The notes below the pieces were generated by a model. That model ran no database searches and was not told the origin of the DNA. It worked only from the letters and a program-made list of their open reading frames with translations. Shown here piece by piece: positions 1 through 9,147 of a stretch of 39,202 nt of DNA. How positions within the stretch are numbered: the stretch's first letter is position 1; every line of letters begins with the position of its first letter. The stretch is from Coriobacteriia bacterium (GTDB taxonomy: Bacteria > Actinomycetota > Coriobacteriia > Coriobacteriales > UMGS124). Made by a program: the position numbers and the translations under genes. Where the stretch lies: the NCBI GenBank assembly GCA_018368455.1, contig JAGZEG010000022.1, positions 1-39,202 on the forward strand, given 5' to 3'.

Positions 1-312
1 CTCTGGACGTGGAACGCCCTCTCCCTGTCGCTGTACACGCGGCCTCCGTCCCGACCGGGTAATCCCCCGGTCCAACTTCCTGCCGCACCCCCGATATGTG
101 CGATATTATCTAGTCTCTAGGATTACATGCACTTCGTTTACCTGCGGTGATACTAATCGACAATAGCATCACGCTATCAAAATGCGCTTCTCATCGTACA
201 TTTCGTTGTGTTTTGTAGCAGCCGATTTCACAAGCCGGGTTTTTGTAGCAAGCCATGCCCTGATGGCCGCGCGTGAGCCAACCCCAGTCGGGCGACCCGA
301 CGTCTTGCGTTC
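1..312. other. intergenic stretch, no gene recognised
   Basis: No open frame here resembles a known protein. Frames open from the window edge end near 119 and 173, so the tail of a gene to the left cannot be excluded. Positions 90-250 are richer in A and T than the surroundings. A ten-base direct repeat TTTTGTAGCA occurs at 211-220 and 241-250, and a small hairpin (ATAGC/GCTAT) lies near 164-178. Confidence 0.4.
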
Positions 313-1377
313 CTAACGTCTACGCGCAGCATTCAACGCCTCGCGAAGCGTCTGCTCCCCTGCCCGCAGCGCGGGCCAGAGGGGGCGCGCCGATCCGTCC
401 GGTCTCCCAAAGAGCTGGCGGCGCAGCTCAAGCCGACGCCCGCGCGCGTCGTAGGAGCGTCTTTGCATGCGAAAGCCAATGCGCCGGGCAACAAGACGCA
501 TGTGCGCCGCAAGGAGTTCGTCGTTGCGGAGCTGCTCTGCGGTCAACGCCAGCTCCTCGATCCCCATGGCCAGCAAGGCCGCCGTGCGTCGGCGGTCGGC
601 GTCGAAGGCAGCCTCGCGCGTATGGACGGAGCGCCCGTCGTACTCGACGCCAAACCCGAAAGCTGGCCAGCAGAAGTCGAGCACATGGTAGGAGCGCCCC
701 GAGATGAGCCGTGCCTCCTCGCTCAGGTCGATGCGATGGTTGAGGATGGGAGCGGGCAGGCCAAATCCGCCGAGACGACAGGGCAGAAAGCCGAGCATGT
801 AGTAGACGGTCTCCATCGGCGAGGCAGACCCGTCGCATATGCAAGACAGAGCCTTGCCGGCACGTACTACTCCCCTGCTGGAGGCGTGTTCTGCAAGATA
901 GTCTCGCAGGCATGCGACACTCGTCAGGGGTCGTGATCGCTGGAAAAGCCGCTCTTGGGCCTCGGGGTCGCGACCGTACGTTCCACAGAGCTCGCATCCC
1001 AGCATGACAAGGCTCGGAAGGGGCAACGTACGAGCGAGCTGCAGGAAGCATCGCTCTGGCGAAACGGCACTCACGCCCGGAGCGAGGAAGGCGACGTCCC
1101 TCGGCAAAAGCGCGCCGGTCTCTACGTGGCAACGCACCGCGGTGGAGGGCCGACGAGCCGCAGGGTCGCTCACTTCCACGTCAATCGGCGCATGAAGGAT
1201 GGAGGCAAGGCGGTCGTCGAGCACGCCGAGGATAAGTGGGACAGGAGTGTCGCGGCGGGGGCTCGCGCCAGCCACACGGCAGGACGCCCGCACCCCCGCA
1301 CAGGGGCGTCCCATAGTTGCACGCCAGTATTCAAGCGCCGACGACCCACAGATGACTATGTCGCGTGAGGTATCCAT
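313..1377 (-). CDS. DUF559-like (restriction-endonuclease-fold) hypothetical protein
   Basis: This 354-residue protein has a C-terminal third that resembles DUF559/Vsr-like nuclease-fold domains: an aspartate in an LDFCWP segment, then VEYDG followed by a histidine, then D-x-x-RR and an AMGIEEL segment. The middle carries GSASPMET and LPCRLGGFGLP. The same blocks occur in the protein at 17306-18298, so the two are paralogs. The start at 1377 was chosen because it aligns residue for residue with that paralog's N-terminus (SALE-x-W). An ATG at 1413 would add 12 residues, and neither start has a strong ribosome binding site. The N-terminal half is unrecognised. Function is unknown; a DNA-cleaving role or an abortive-infection-type role is only a guess from the fold. 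Confidence 0.75.
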   Translation of the reverse strand: MDTSRDIVICGSSALEYWRATMGRPCAGVRASCRVAGASPRRDTPVPLILGVLDDRLASILHAPIDVEVSDPAARRPSTAVRCHVETGALLPRDVAFLAPGVSAVSPERCFLQLARTLPLPSLVMLGCELCGTYGRDPEAQERLFQRSRPLTSVACLRDYLAEHASSRGVVRAGKALSCICDGSASPMETVYYMLGFLPCRLGGFGLPAPILNHRIDLSEEARLISGRSYHVLDFCWPAFGFGVEYDGRSVHTREAAFDADRRRTAALLAMGIEELALTAEQLRNDELLAAHMRLVARRIGFRMQRRSYDARGRRLELRRQLFGRPDGSARPLWPALRAGEQTLREALNAARRR

Positions 1378-1623
1378 GTCGCGAGGATACGCCTCGACAG
1401 CACGTGTGGACATCCGAGAGAACAGTTCACAAGCATGCCATGTTACCTGCGGTTTTGTTGCCAGGCAGCCGTTTGGTGGCTGTCAGGTTTCCGTCAGATG
1501 GCAGGACATCCGCTGCGTATGTGAACACCCGACTCTGGACAGAGCTGCGATAGCACGCGACCACGCACAATTCGGAAAACCGCATGATGGGCCATCCCGC
1601 TCACACAGCCAGGCATCGCGCCC

Positions 1624-4600
1624 CTACCCCAAGATCGCGAGCAGATCGTCTTTCGTCAGGCGCGCGATACCGCTTGCCGCCTCGCCGCCCGCCGCCCCGA
1701 CGAACTGCTCAGCAAGGGCGCTCTTCGCCTTCTGAAGGCGGAGGATGCGCTCCTCTATCGTATCCCGCGCAACGACCTGGTAGACGCTCACGACGTGCGT
1801 CTGCCCGATGCGGTGAGCTCGGTCGGTCGCCTGGCTCTGGGCAGCGGCGTTCCACCAGGGATCGGCGTGAACGACGACGGAGGCCCCCGTGAGGTTGAGG
1901 CCGGTGTTGCCTGCCTTGAGCGAGATGAGAAACACGGGGGTGTCGTCGGAGTTGAATGCGTTGACGAGCTCGAGGCGGTGCTGCTTGGGCGTTGATCCTG
2001 TAATCGTATAGAACGCGACGCCCTCGGCGCGCAGGCGCTGCGCGATGAGGTCAAGAAAGCTCGTGAACTGGGAGAACACGAGCATCTTGGTACCCTCGTC
2101 ACGACAGGTCTCCACGAGGTCCACTATTGCCGCAAGCTTGGCCGAGGCATCCGGCGCGTCCTCGTAGAGCAGGCGCGGGTCGCAGCACAGCTCGCGTAGG
2201 TGAGTGAGCTCCGCGAGGATCTGCAGCTTGCCCGTCGCGAACTCAGCATCGCCCGTGCGGGCAAGTTGTGCCCGCAGGCGCTGCTCGTGGGCGGCGTAAA
2301 GGCGACGCTGCTCCCCCTCGAGCTGGACGTAGACGACGCCGTCGATCTTGTCAGGCAGATCGGTCAGCACATCACGCTTGAGACGGCGCAGGACAAACGG
2401 GGCGACAAACGCCTGCAGTTGAGCAGCCGCCCCCTCGTCTCCGTCGAGGATCGGCTGCTCAAAGCGCTTCTGGAAGCGCTGATAGGGCCCGAGGATACCG
2501 GGCATCAGGTAGTCGAAGATACTCCATAGCTCGGAGAGGCGGTTCTCGATGGGCGTACCCGTCAGCGCAAAGCGATGGCTCGCCGCGAGCTGTTTGACGG
2601 CTTGGGCGACTTTCGTCGCGTGGTTCTTGATGTACTGAGCCTCGTCGAGCACCTGGCAGAACAGCGTGCGCCCTTCATAAAGCGCGACGTCGCGCCGCAG
2701 CAGGTCATAGGAGGTGATAAGCACCTCGTAGTCGCTGCCGACAAGCATGTCGTCCGAAGCGCCATCGACCCCCGAACGCGATGCGGGCGCACGCGACGCG
2801 CCAATCACCGAGTCAGGCGATATCCGGTCGGTCAGGTACCCGTCATCGCAGGCGCCCGACTCAACCCAGTGGGCGCCACGCAGAACGGCAGCACGCTCCG
2901 AGGGCGAGCCCGCCACGACACCGACGCGCATGTCGGGCGCAAATCGCTCGAGTTCCGCCTGCCAGTTATAGACAAGGGACGCGGGACACACGATGAGCGA
3001 GGGGCCCACACAGCGGGCCTCGTCGCGCGTAGCGAGCAGGTATGCGATGAGTTGGACGGTCTTGCCCAGCCCCATCTCGTCGGCAAGGATGCCGCCAAAG
3101 CCACGATCGCCGACCGCGCGAAGCCAGCGATAGCCCTCGACCTGATAGGGGCGCAGAACGCCTACCAGCGTAGGGGGAACGACGTACGATGCGGGGTCAA
3201 CGCTTCGGAAGTCGTCGAGGTAATCCGTGAACGAGGCGTCCTTCTCTGCGCCCGCAACCTCGGTGTCGAGATGAAACGCGTGGTAACCAGGCAACTCGAC
3301 ACACCCTGTGTCGAGCTGAGAGGCCGTAAGCCCCAGCGATGAGGCAATGCCGTCAAGTTCCGCCAAGCCAGCGCCCTGCAGGTCGAGATAGGTGCCGTCC
3401 TTGAGGCGATGGAAGCGCTTCTTGCGCCGGTAGCTCGCAAGCACAGCGGCGACCTCGCGCGCGGGCACCTCGTCCGCCATGAGCGACAGCTCAACGAGGC
3501 CCGAGCGAACCGACAGGCCGATACGTACCTTAGGAGGGCGCGGCGCCATGAGGCCGTCGAACGCCGGAGTGGCATAGACCGTGCCTGCAGCGCGGAGGGT
3601 GGGCAGTCCCTCCGCCAGAAAGCGCTCCGTCGCCTGAACGTCCTTGCTCGGCACATAGGGTCCCATGATCGCGCCGAGCGGGACGGCGCGGCCCGCGGTA
3701 CCGGAGGAAAGCCCCGTGCTTAATGAACCTCGCACCAGTGGGCGACCGTCGAGAGATCCCGTATTGCGCCGACCCTGCTCGCACACGTCAACGAACAGGT
3801 TGCTGCTCCCCACGGCCCGCTCGTCCACGACGAAGTAGGAGGAAACGACACGCTCCGCCGCCTGTTCGGCTGCTTCATCACGGACGAGATCCTTCTCATT
3901 GGGGGAAAGCAATCCAGCAGAGGCGTCCGATCCGTCCTTCCCCGCTGCCTTGGGCGCCCCATCCAGGGCTGTCGGCGACACCCCTCCGGAGCCCGCAAAA
4001 GCCGCTGCGCCCTCATGCGCCGCCGCGCCGAGCAGGGGGAAGCGATGCGACCCATACACGGCCACCGGGTCGCACGTCACGCCCTCTACCGTGCGATCGA
4101 GGTAGAACTCCATGCGGCAGGGCACGGGACGCAGGGCCTCGAGATCGGCCGGCATGCGCGCAGGCACGGCACCATCGAGCAACGGCAGTATCGTGCGACA
4201 GAACAGCGCGCGGTCGGCGTCGTCAACGAACAGCTCGGCGTCGGGCGCGTCGTAGATTGCCTCGAGCAGCTCGCGGCAAGCCGCGAACTCTGGCGTGCAG
4301 CGGTAGAGGGCAGAGCCCTCGAGCGCGTAGGTTGACCCCTTCCCGCAGAGGAATCGCAACGCCCCCGCGCCGCGCCGGATGAGATATCCCGAGCACCCGC
4401 CGTCATCGTAGCGCTCCACGTCAAGATCAAGCGGGGGATTCGCATCGAGAATGCGACCCGGCACGTCGAGATGGCCCGCAGGCGTCTTGATGCTCAACAT
4501 GAATCCTGCGTCCCGGTACAGCTCCACGAGCTCGACAGCTTCCTCGTCGGAAAGCACCAGGTCGCGCTCGGAAGAGCGCAGGCCACCACGGGCGCCGGCT

Positions 4601-5400
4601 CCGAGAGGACGGGGCTCATCCGAAACAGCCGATTCCCTGCTCCCGCCGGCCAACGCATCCCATGATCCCGGGCAGGATTCCAGCGATGTGAGGGAGCGCA
4701 CCGCATAAGCGCGCGTCAAAAACTCGTAGACGCGCCGCGACAGATCGTCGAGCACGACGATGGTATGCGTAAAGGCAAGGCGCTTGCCGTAGGAGCAATA
4801 CGCCCCATCGCGCATGTTCTCGACGAATGCCGCGATGTCTTTGAGCACATACGACGCTCGAGGGCCTGCGATCTTGAAACGAGCCTTCCAGCCGCGGTGA
4901 GACGGCTCCAGCGTCAGCTCGAGCCGGACGCTACCCGCCGACGGCTCTTGCTGCCCGCCGTCCCCTGTGCCCGGAAGCGTCCCGGGGCGGGCACCCTGCC
5001 TATCGAGCCGACGCGCCTCGCTGCGCCGCATGAAGTTGGCCAGCACGAGCGACGTGCCGTCAAAGCGTCGTTGTTGGTAGCCGGCGAACTGTCCGGGCGT
5101 CCGGTTGTAGCGTAGCACGAGCGCAGCAACGTGCTTGCATACGCCGCCCGCCTGGCCAGACGCAGGGCACGTGCACCGTGCGGAGCGTAGCGTCCCCGCC
5201 CTCTCGTCCAGCGAGACGTCCGTGTGGAGGGGCACCTCGCCCGCAGGACCATCCTGCACGCACGCCGACAGCCTTGTAATGCTGCCCGTACGCTCGCAGC
5301 TGAGCTCAGACATCCTCTCGACACGAGAGAACGCGATGGAGCGCCCGCGATTGAGCACGGGCACACTGCAGTAGCGCAGCAGCTCGCTGTCAGAAATCAT
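1624..5400 (-). CDS. SWIM zinc-finger SNF2-family helicase
   Basis: This 1258-residue protein is an ATP-dependent DNA translocase of the bacterial SNF2/Rad54-like family. A SWIM zinc finger lies at residues 76-90 (Cys76, Cys78, Cys88, His90). A long divergent middle region of the bacterial SNF2-associated type follows. The ATPase core starts near residue 770 with ILADEMGLGKT (Walker A), then DEAQYIKNH (motif II, near 918) and LTGTPIENRLSELW (motif III). The C-terminal helicase lobe carries LVFSQFTSF, SLKAGNTGLNLT, DPWWN and the arginine-finger motif DRAHRIGQ. The ATG has AAAGGGGG upstream. It lies 27 bases downstream of uvrB on the same strand and is probably cotranscribed with it. A repair or chromatin-remodelling role is inferred from family and neighbour; the DNA target is unknown. 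Confidence 0.93.
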   Translation of the reverse strand: MISDSELLRYCSVPVLNRGRSIAFSRVERMSELSCERTGSITRLSACVQDGPAGEVPLHTDVSLDERAGTLRSARCTCPASGQAGGVCKHVAALVLRYNRTPGQFAGYQQRRFDGTSLVLANFMRRSEARRLDRQGARPGTLPGTGDGGQQEPSAGSVRLELTLEPSHRGWKARFKIAGPRASYVLKDIAAFVENMRDGAYCSYGKRLAFTHTIVVLDDLSRRVYEFLTRAYAVRSLTSLESCPGSWDALAGGSRESAVSDEPRPLGAGARGGLRSSERDLVLSDEEAVELVELYRDAGFMLSIKTPAGHLDVPGRILDANPPLDLDVERYDDGGCSGYLIRRGAGALRFLCGKGSTYALEGSALYRCTPEFAACRELLEAIYDAPDAELFVDDADRALFCRTILPLLDGAVPARMPADLEALRPVPCRMEFYLDRTVEGVTCDPVAVYGSHRFPLLGAAAHEGAAAFAGSGGVSPTALDGAPKAAGKDGSDASAGLLSPNEKDLVRDEAAEQAAERVVSSYFVVDERAVGSSNLFVDVCEQGRRNTGSLDGRPLVRGSLSTGLSSGTAGRAVPLGAIMGPYVPSKDVQATERFLAEGLPTLRAAGTVYATPAFDGLMAPRPPKVRIGLSVRSGLVELSLMADEVPAREVAAVLASYRRKKRFHRLKDGTYLDLQGAGLAELDGIASSLGLTASQLDTGCVELPGYHAFHLDTEVAGAEKDASFTDYLDDFRSVDPASYVVPPTLVGVLRPYQVEGYRWLRAVGDRGFGGILADEMGLGKTVQLIAYLLATRDEARCVGPSLIVCPASLVYNWQAELERFAPDMRVGVVAGSPSERAAVLRGAHWVESGACDDGYLTDRISPDSVIGASRAPASRSGVDGASDDMLVGSDYEVLITSYDLLRRDVALYEGRTLFCQVLDEAQYIKNHATKVAQAVKQLAASHRFALTGTPIENRLSELWSIFDYLMPGILGPYQRFQKRFEQPILDGDEGAAAQLQAFVAPFVLRRLKRDVLTDLPDKIDGVVYVQLEGEQRRLYAAHEQRLRAQLARTGDAEFATGKLQILAELTHLRELCCDPRLLYEDAPDASAKLAAIVDLVETCRDEGTKMLVFSQFTSFLDLIAQRLRAEGVAFYTITGSTPKQHRLELVNAFNSDDTPVFLISLKAGNTGLNLTGASVVVHADPWWNAAAQSQATDRAHRIGQTHVVSVYQVVARDTIEERILRLQKAKSALAEQFVGAAGGEAASGIARLTKDDLLAILG

Positions 5401-5427
5401 GCGGACGCCCCCTTTCGGCTCTAAGCC

Positions 5428-7791
5428 CTAGTGCTTCGCGTGTCGATTAAAACGCTTCGCCGTGCCCGTGGCGCCCACTCCCGAGCTCTTGCGCGCCGTG
5501 CGCTTGAGGCTTTTGATAACGTCCACCTCGTCCGTCCCCTCGACGCGCGCCTTGAGCCGCACGAGCTGGTCGCGCAGGCGCGCCGCCTCCTCGAAGTCGA
5601 GCTTCTCAGAGGCTGCCATCATCGACTCCTCGATGGAGCTCATGATACGAGCCACCTCGTCGGGGCCGAGCTTCGACAGCTCGTCAGCCACGCGCTGCGC
5701 CGTCGAGCGCATCTCGGGCGTGAGGTTATCGTCGCCTTCGTCAGAGGACGGCGTGAAGAACTCACCGTGCCCGAGCTCGTCACCTTTGCTGCGCTGCTTG
5801 TCGCCCAGCGTCTGCGCGGCCTCGGTGATGAAGCTCGTGATATCGCTCATCGCCTTCTGTACGCTGCGCGGCTCGATGTGGTGCTCCGTGTTGTACGCTT
5901 CCTGAATCGTGCGACGGCGCATCGTCTCGTCGATGGCAGCACGCATGGAGTCGGTGATGACGTCGGCGTACATGATGACCTGGCCGGACACGTTTCGCGC
6001 CGCACGACCCATCGTCTGAATGAGCGAACGTCTGTTGCGCAGAAAACCTTCCTTGTCGGCGTCGAGGATAGCGACAAGGCTCACCTCGGGGATGTCGAGG
6101 CCTTCGCGCAGTAGGTTGATACCCACGAGCACGTCGATCTCGCCCACACGTAGCTTGCGCAAGATTTCGACGCGGTCCATCGTCGCCGTGTCCGAGTGCA
6201 TGTACGTGCAGCGGATCCCTTCGTCGAGCAGGTGATCCGTCAGGTTCTCCGCCATGCGCTTCGTCAGCGTCGTCACAAGCACGCGTTCGTGGGCCGCGGC
6301 GTGTGCCTTGCACTCGGCGATGAGGTCGTCGATCTGGCCGCGAATGGGGCGCACGTCGATCTTGGGGTCGAGCAGGCCCGTCGGGCGGATTATCTGCTCG
6401 ACGGTCTGCTGGGTCACGCGCTCCTCGTAGTCGCCCGGCGTGGCGGAGACGTAGACAAACTGCGGGATGCGCGCCTCGAACTCATCGAAACGCAGCGGGC
6501 GGTTGTCCAGGGCACTCGGCAGGCGAAAGCCATGCTCGATGAGGGTGATCTTGCGCGAGCGATCGCCCTCGTGCATGCCGCGAATCTGAGGCAGCGTCAC
6601 GTGGCTCTCGTCGATGATGCAGACCATGTCTTTGGGGAAATAGTCGATGAGCGTGTAGGGCGGCTCGCCCGGCTTGCGCCCGTCGAGGTGACGCGAGTAG
6701 TTCTCGATGCCACTACAGAAGCCCATCGTCTGGAGCATCTCGAGGTCGTAGTCGGTGCGCTGCTGCAGGCGCTGCGCCTCAAGCAGCTTGCCAGCCTGCT
6801 TGAACTCGGCGACGCGGGCCTGCTCCTCGTCTTCGATCGTCAGCAGGGCGTGGTTGACCTTGGGGCGTTCCGTGACGTAGTGAGACGCCGGCCAGATGGG
6901 GATGGCGTCGTAGGAAGCGCGCACCTCGCCCGTGACCTCGTCGATCTCAAAGATGTCCTCGACCTCATCACCGAAGAAGCTGATCCGCAGCGGGTGTTCC
7001 GCGTACGGCGGAAACACGTCGACGACGTCACCGCGCACGCGAAACGTGCCACGATGTAGGTCGTAGTCGTCGCGGTCGTACAGGATGTCGATGAGGTTGT
7101 GGATGAAGTCGTCGCGCTCGAGCGGAACCTTCTTGTCGACGTTGGGCGCCAGGCCGGCGTAGTCCTGCGGGGAGCCGATGCCGTAGATGCAGCTGACGCT
7201 CGCCACAACGATGACGTCACGCCGCGACAGCAGGCTTGCCGTAGCCTGGTGACGAAGCTTCTCGATGTCCTCGTTGATGGAGGAGTCCTTCTCGATGTAC
7301 GTATCCGTCTGCGGAACATAGGCCTCGGGCTGGTAGTAATCGTAGTACGAGACGAAGTAGACGACGGTGTTGTTCGGGAAGAAATCGCGCAGCTCGCTTG
7401 CCACCTGCGCTGCCAGCGTTTTATTCGGCTCCATGATGAGCGCGGGACGCCCGACAGCCTCGATGGTCTTTGCCATCGTGAACGTTTTGCCGCTGCCCGT
7501 GACGCCGAGCAGCGTCTGATAGCGCAGGCCGTCGCGCAGGCCCTGGGCGAGCTTCTCGATAGCCTGAGGCTGGTCACCCGTCGGCTCAAACGGCGAAACA
7601 ACCTGAAACGCGGCATCCCCGCCCTCCTGGCCGAAACGACGTAGCTCGCCGCCGAAGCGCTCGACACGAGGAAGAGCACCGGAGTCAGGCCCCCCATCCC
7701 GAGGCGCCGCAGTCTCCGATGCGACATGGACTCCTGCAGAGGCAGGAGTGTCCTCGTATGGAGTTATCTGCCCAGATGTTTGCGCGGGCAT
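5428..7791 (-). CDS. uvrB: excinuclease ABC subunit B (UvrB)
   Basis: UvrB is the damage-verifying helicase-like subunit of nucleotide excision repair. It is loaded by UvrA and then recruits UvrC. In order: TGDQPQAI, Walker A GVTGSGKT (residues 97-103 region), the beta-hairpin region SYYDYYQPEAYVP, the DESHVTLPQIRGM motif, LLREGLDIPEVSLV, QTMGRAARN, and a C-terminal UVR motif (EEAARLRDQL) that contacts UvrC. The start at 7791 follows GAGGAGGG at good spacing; an upstream in-frame start at 7830 lacks this. Even so, about 57 residues precede the TGDQP motif beyond what Escherichia coli UvrB has, and that extension looks disordered. Protein length is 787 residues. It is the upstream partner of the SNF2 gene. 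Confidence 0.97.
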   Translation of the reverse strand: MPAQTSGQITPYEDTPASAGVHVASETAAPRDGGPDSGALPRVERFGGELRRFGQEGGDAAFQVVSPFEPTGDQPQAIEKLAQGLRDGLRYQTLLGVTGSGKTFTMAKTIEAVGRPALIMEPNKTLAAQVASELRDFFPNNTVVYFVSYYDYYQPEAYVPQTDTYIEKDSSINEDIEKLRHQATASLLSRRDVIVVASVSCIYGIGSPQDYAGLAPNVDKKVPLERDDFIHNLIDILYDRDDYDLHRGTFRVRGDVVDVFPPYAEHPLRISFFGDEVEDIFEIDEVTGEVRASYDAIPIWPASHYVTERPKVNHALLTIEDEEQARVAEFKQAGKLLEAQRLQQRTDYDLEMLQTMGFCSGIENYSRHLDGRKPGEPPYTLIDYFPKDMVCIIDESHVTLPQIRGMHEGDRSRKITLIEHGFRLPSALDNRPLRFDEFEARIPQFVYVSATPGDYEERVTQQTVEQIIRPTGLLDPKIDVRPIRGQIDDLIAECKAHAAAHERVLVTTLTKRMAENLTDHLLDEGIRCTYMHSDTATMDRVEILRKLRVGEIDVLVGINLLREGLDIPEVSLVAILDADKEGFLRNRRSLIQTMGRAARNVSGQVIMYADVITDSMRAAIDETMRRRTIQEAYNTEHHIEPRSVQKAMSDITSFITEAAQTLGDKQRSKGDELGHGEFFTPSSDEGDDNLTPEMRSTAQRVADELSKLGPDEVARIMSSIEESMMAASEKLDFEEAARLRDQLVRLKARVEGTDEVDVIKSLKRTARKSSGVGATGTAKRFNRHAKH

Positions 7792-7880
7792 GAGTAACCC
7801 TCCTCTCGACAAGGCGGAATAAACAAGCATATCACGAGCCCATGAAGGCCTTTTGCGAAAGGAGGTGCCTTACTGCCCTC

Positions 7881-8279
7881 TTACGCCTCGCGTTGCTCGA
7901 CCTCGCTGACGCACTCGTTTTTGATCGTGCCCACGAGCGACTGCAGGGCGTCAATAACGCGGGGGCGAATGTCACCACCGATAAGCACCTGCATGATGGG
8001 GTCGCCCACCGTGAGCTCACCGGAGTTGAGCCACACGCGTACGTAGCCGATGCCCTCCATGGCACGCGTCGCCTCGATGGCAGCGTTGACCTTGGCCTCG
8101 TCATAGGAGAAGTTCATGCCGACAACGTGCGTACCATCGTCAACCCCCTGGCGCACGAGCTGCTTGGGCGACTGGCGCACGGTGCCAACGTGCGTGAGGT
8201 ACATACCGCAACCAGCGGCGGACTCGTCGGCCTGCGCCTCGGCAAGCCATTGATCGACAGACGGACGCTCCTGAGCCAT
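7881..8279 (-). CDS. moaE: MoaE-like molybdopterin synthase large subunit, divergent
   Basis: This 132-residue protein has the MoaE layout: GMYLTHVGTVR near the N-terminus, a YDEAKVNAAIEAT helix, VRVWLNSGELTVGD and a C-terminal helix ending TIKNE. MoaE works with the thiocarboxylated MoaD to insert sulphur into precursor Z. Compared with E. coli MoaE, the His-Arg of the HR-x-GEL motif is replaced by Leu-Asn, the AHR motif by DIR, and the WKxE motif by IKNE, which leaves one lysine. It may be a lineage-specific active variant or a repurposed MoaE fold. The start at 8279 follows AAAGGAA; a longer frame begins at 8315. It is divergent from the first sigma gene. No moaD is in the window. Confidence 0.8.
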   Translation of the reverse strand: MAQERPSVDQWLAEAQADESAAGCGMYLTHVGTVRQSPKQLVRQGVDDGTHVVGMNFSYDEAKVNAAIEATRAMEGIGYVRVWLNSGELTVGDPIMQVLIGGDIRPRVIDALQSLVGTIKNECVSEVEQREA

Positions 8280-8344
8280 GGTGGATTCCTTTCTCCGGAA
8301 GGCGACGGGGCACAACGCGGCGCCTACGTCACGTAGTTGGCGCT

Positions 8345-8373
8345 TTGACGTATCCCAGTATACCGCATAGACT
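8345..8373 (+). promoter_or_regulatory. possible promoter in the moaE / ECF-sigma divergent gap
   Basis: TTGACG (8345-8350) and TAGACT (8368-8373) are spaced by 17 bases and read towards the first ECF sigma gene. A perfect TATAAT also lies at 8393-8398, but without a clear -35 element. On the opposite strand, TATACT within 8358-8363 could serve moaE. No gene was recognised in 8374-8619. Confidence 0.35.
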
Positions 8374-8619
8374 CCTATCCGTACAGGTGTTCTATAATGG
8401 ACAGCGAAATGCCTCCGCGCAAGCCGTCAGCGATGGCATGTGCGAACAAGGCAGATTCCCTCAACTTTCTTGGGATGAAGTCCCTCGCTCGGGCATGTAG
8501 AGAGTGAGAGCGCTATAGCAAGGCCTGATGAATTGTAGGCGCATCGAAATGGCCCGTTCGGATCCAGAACCAGCCCTGCCGAACCGCCCCAGCGATCACG
8601 CGACCAGAGGGGGTGACCC

Positions 8620-9147
8620 GTGACCAGACGCAGCAAACACCCCATCGTGCGCAGCGAGCGCTTCGTCACCGACGCGATGCGGGCGTGGGGAGACGCAGTA
8701 TGGGGACTCGCCTTGGCATGCACCGGATCGCGTGCCGATGCCGACGACGTCTACCAGGACGTCTTTCTCAGCCTAGCGCGCAACGGCACCGACCTATCCG
8801 ACGGGGAGCACCTCAAGGCCTGGCTGCTGCGCGTCACGATCAACCGCTGCCGCGAGTTCGGTCGTATGGCACGGCGTCACCGGAGCATGAGTCTCGACAA
8901 GCTGACGATCGAACCGGAAGACCCGGGTGCCGCAGAGGGATTCTCGCAGGTAGAGCGTGAGGAAGTGTGGCAGGCAGTCAGGCAACTTCGACCGAAGTAC
9001 CGTGAGGTCATTCACCTTCACTACCAGGAGGGTATGGACTGCTCAGCCATCGCTCAAATACTCGGCATCCCTGCCTCCACAGTCGCAACGCGCCTGCAGC
9101 GGGCTCGCACGCAACTCCGGATGAAACTGGGAGACGAATGGCCATGA
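8620..9147 (+). CDS. ECF-type RNA polymerase sigma factor, module copy 1
   Basis: This 175-residue sigma-70 family factor contains only regions 2 and 4, as ECF factors do. Region 2 shows DADDVYQDVF and HLKAWLLRVTINRCRE. Region 4 shows PKYREVIHLHYQEG followed by a helix-turn-helix (IAQILGIPASTVATRLQRAR). It redirects RNA polymerase to its own promoter set, which cannot be read from this sequence. The GTG start is preceded by AGAGGGGG. Its stop overlaps, as ATGA (9144-9147), the ancestral start of the membrane-protein gene that follows. It is paralogous to the sigma factors at 10775 and 12985; the core region 2 and region 4 motifs are nearly identical. Confidence 0.95.
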   Translation: MTRRSKHPIVRSERFVTDAMRAWGDAVWGLALACTGSRADADDVYQDVFLSLARNGTDLSDGEHLKAWLLRVTINRCREFGRMARRHRSMSLDKLTIEPEDPGAAEGFSQVEREEVWQAVRQLRPKYREVIHLHYQEGMDCSAIAQILGIPASTVATRLQRARTQLRMKLGDEWP

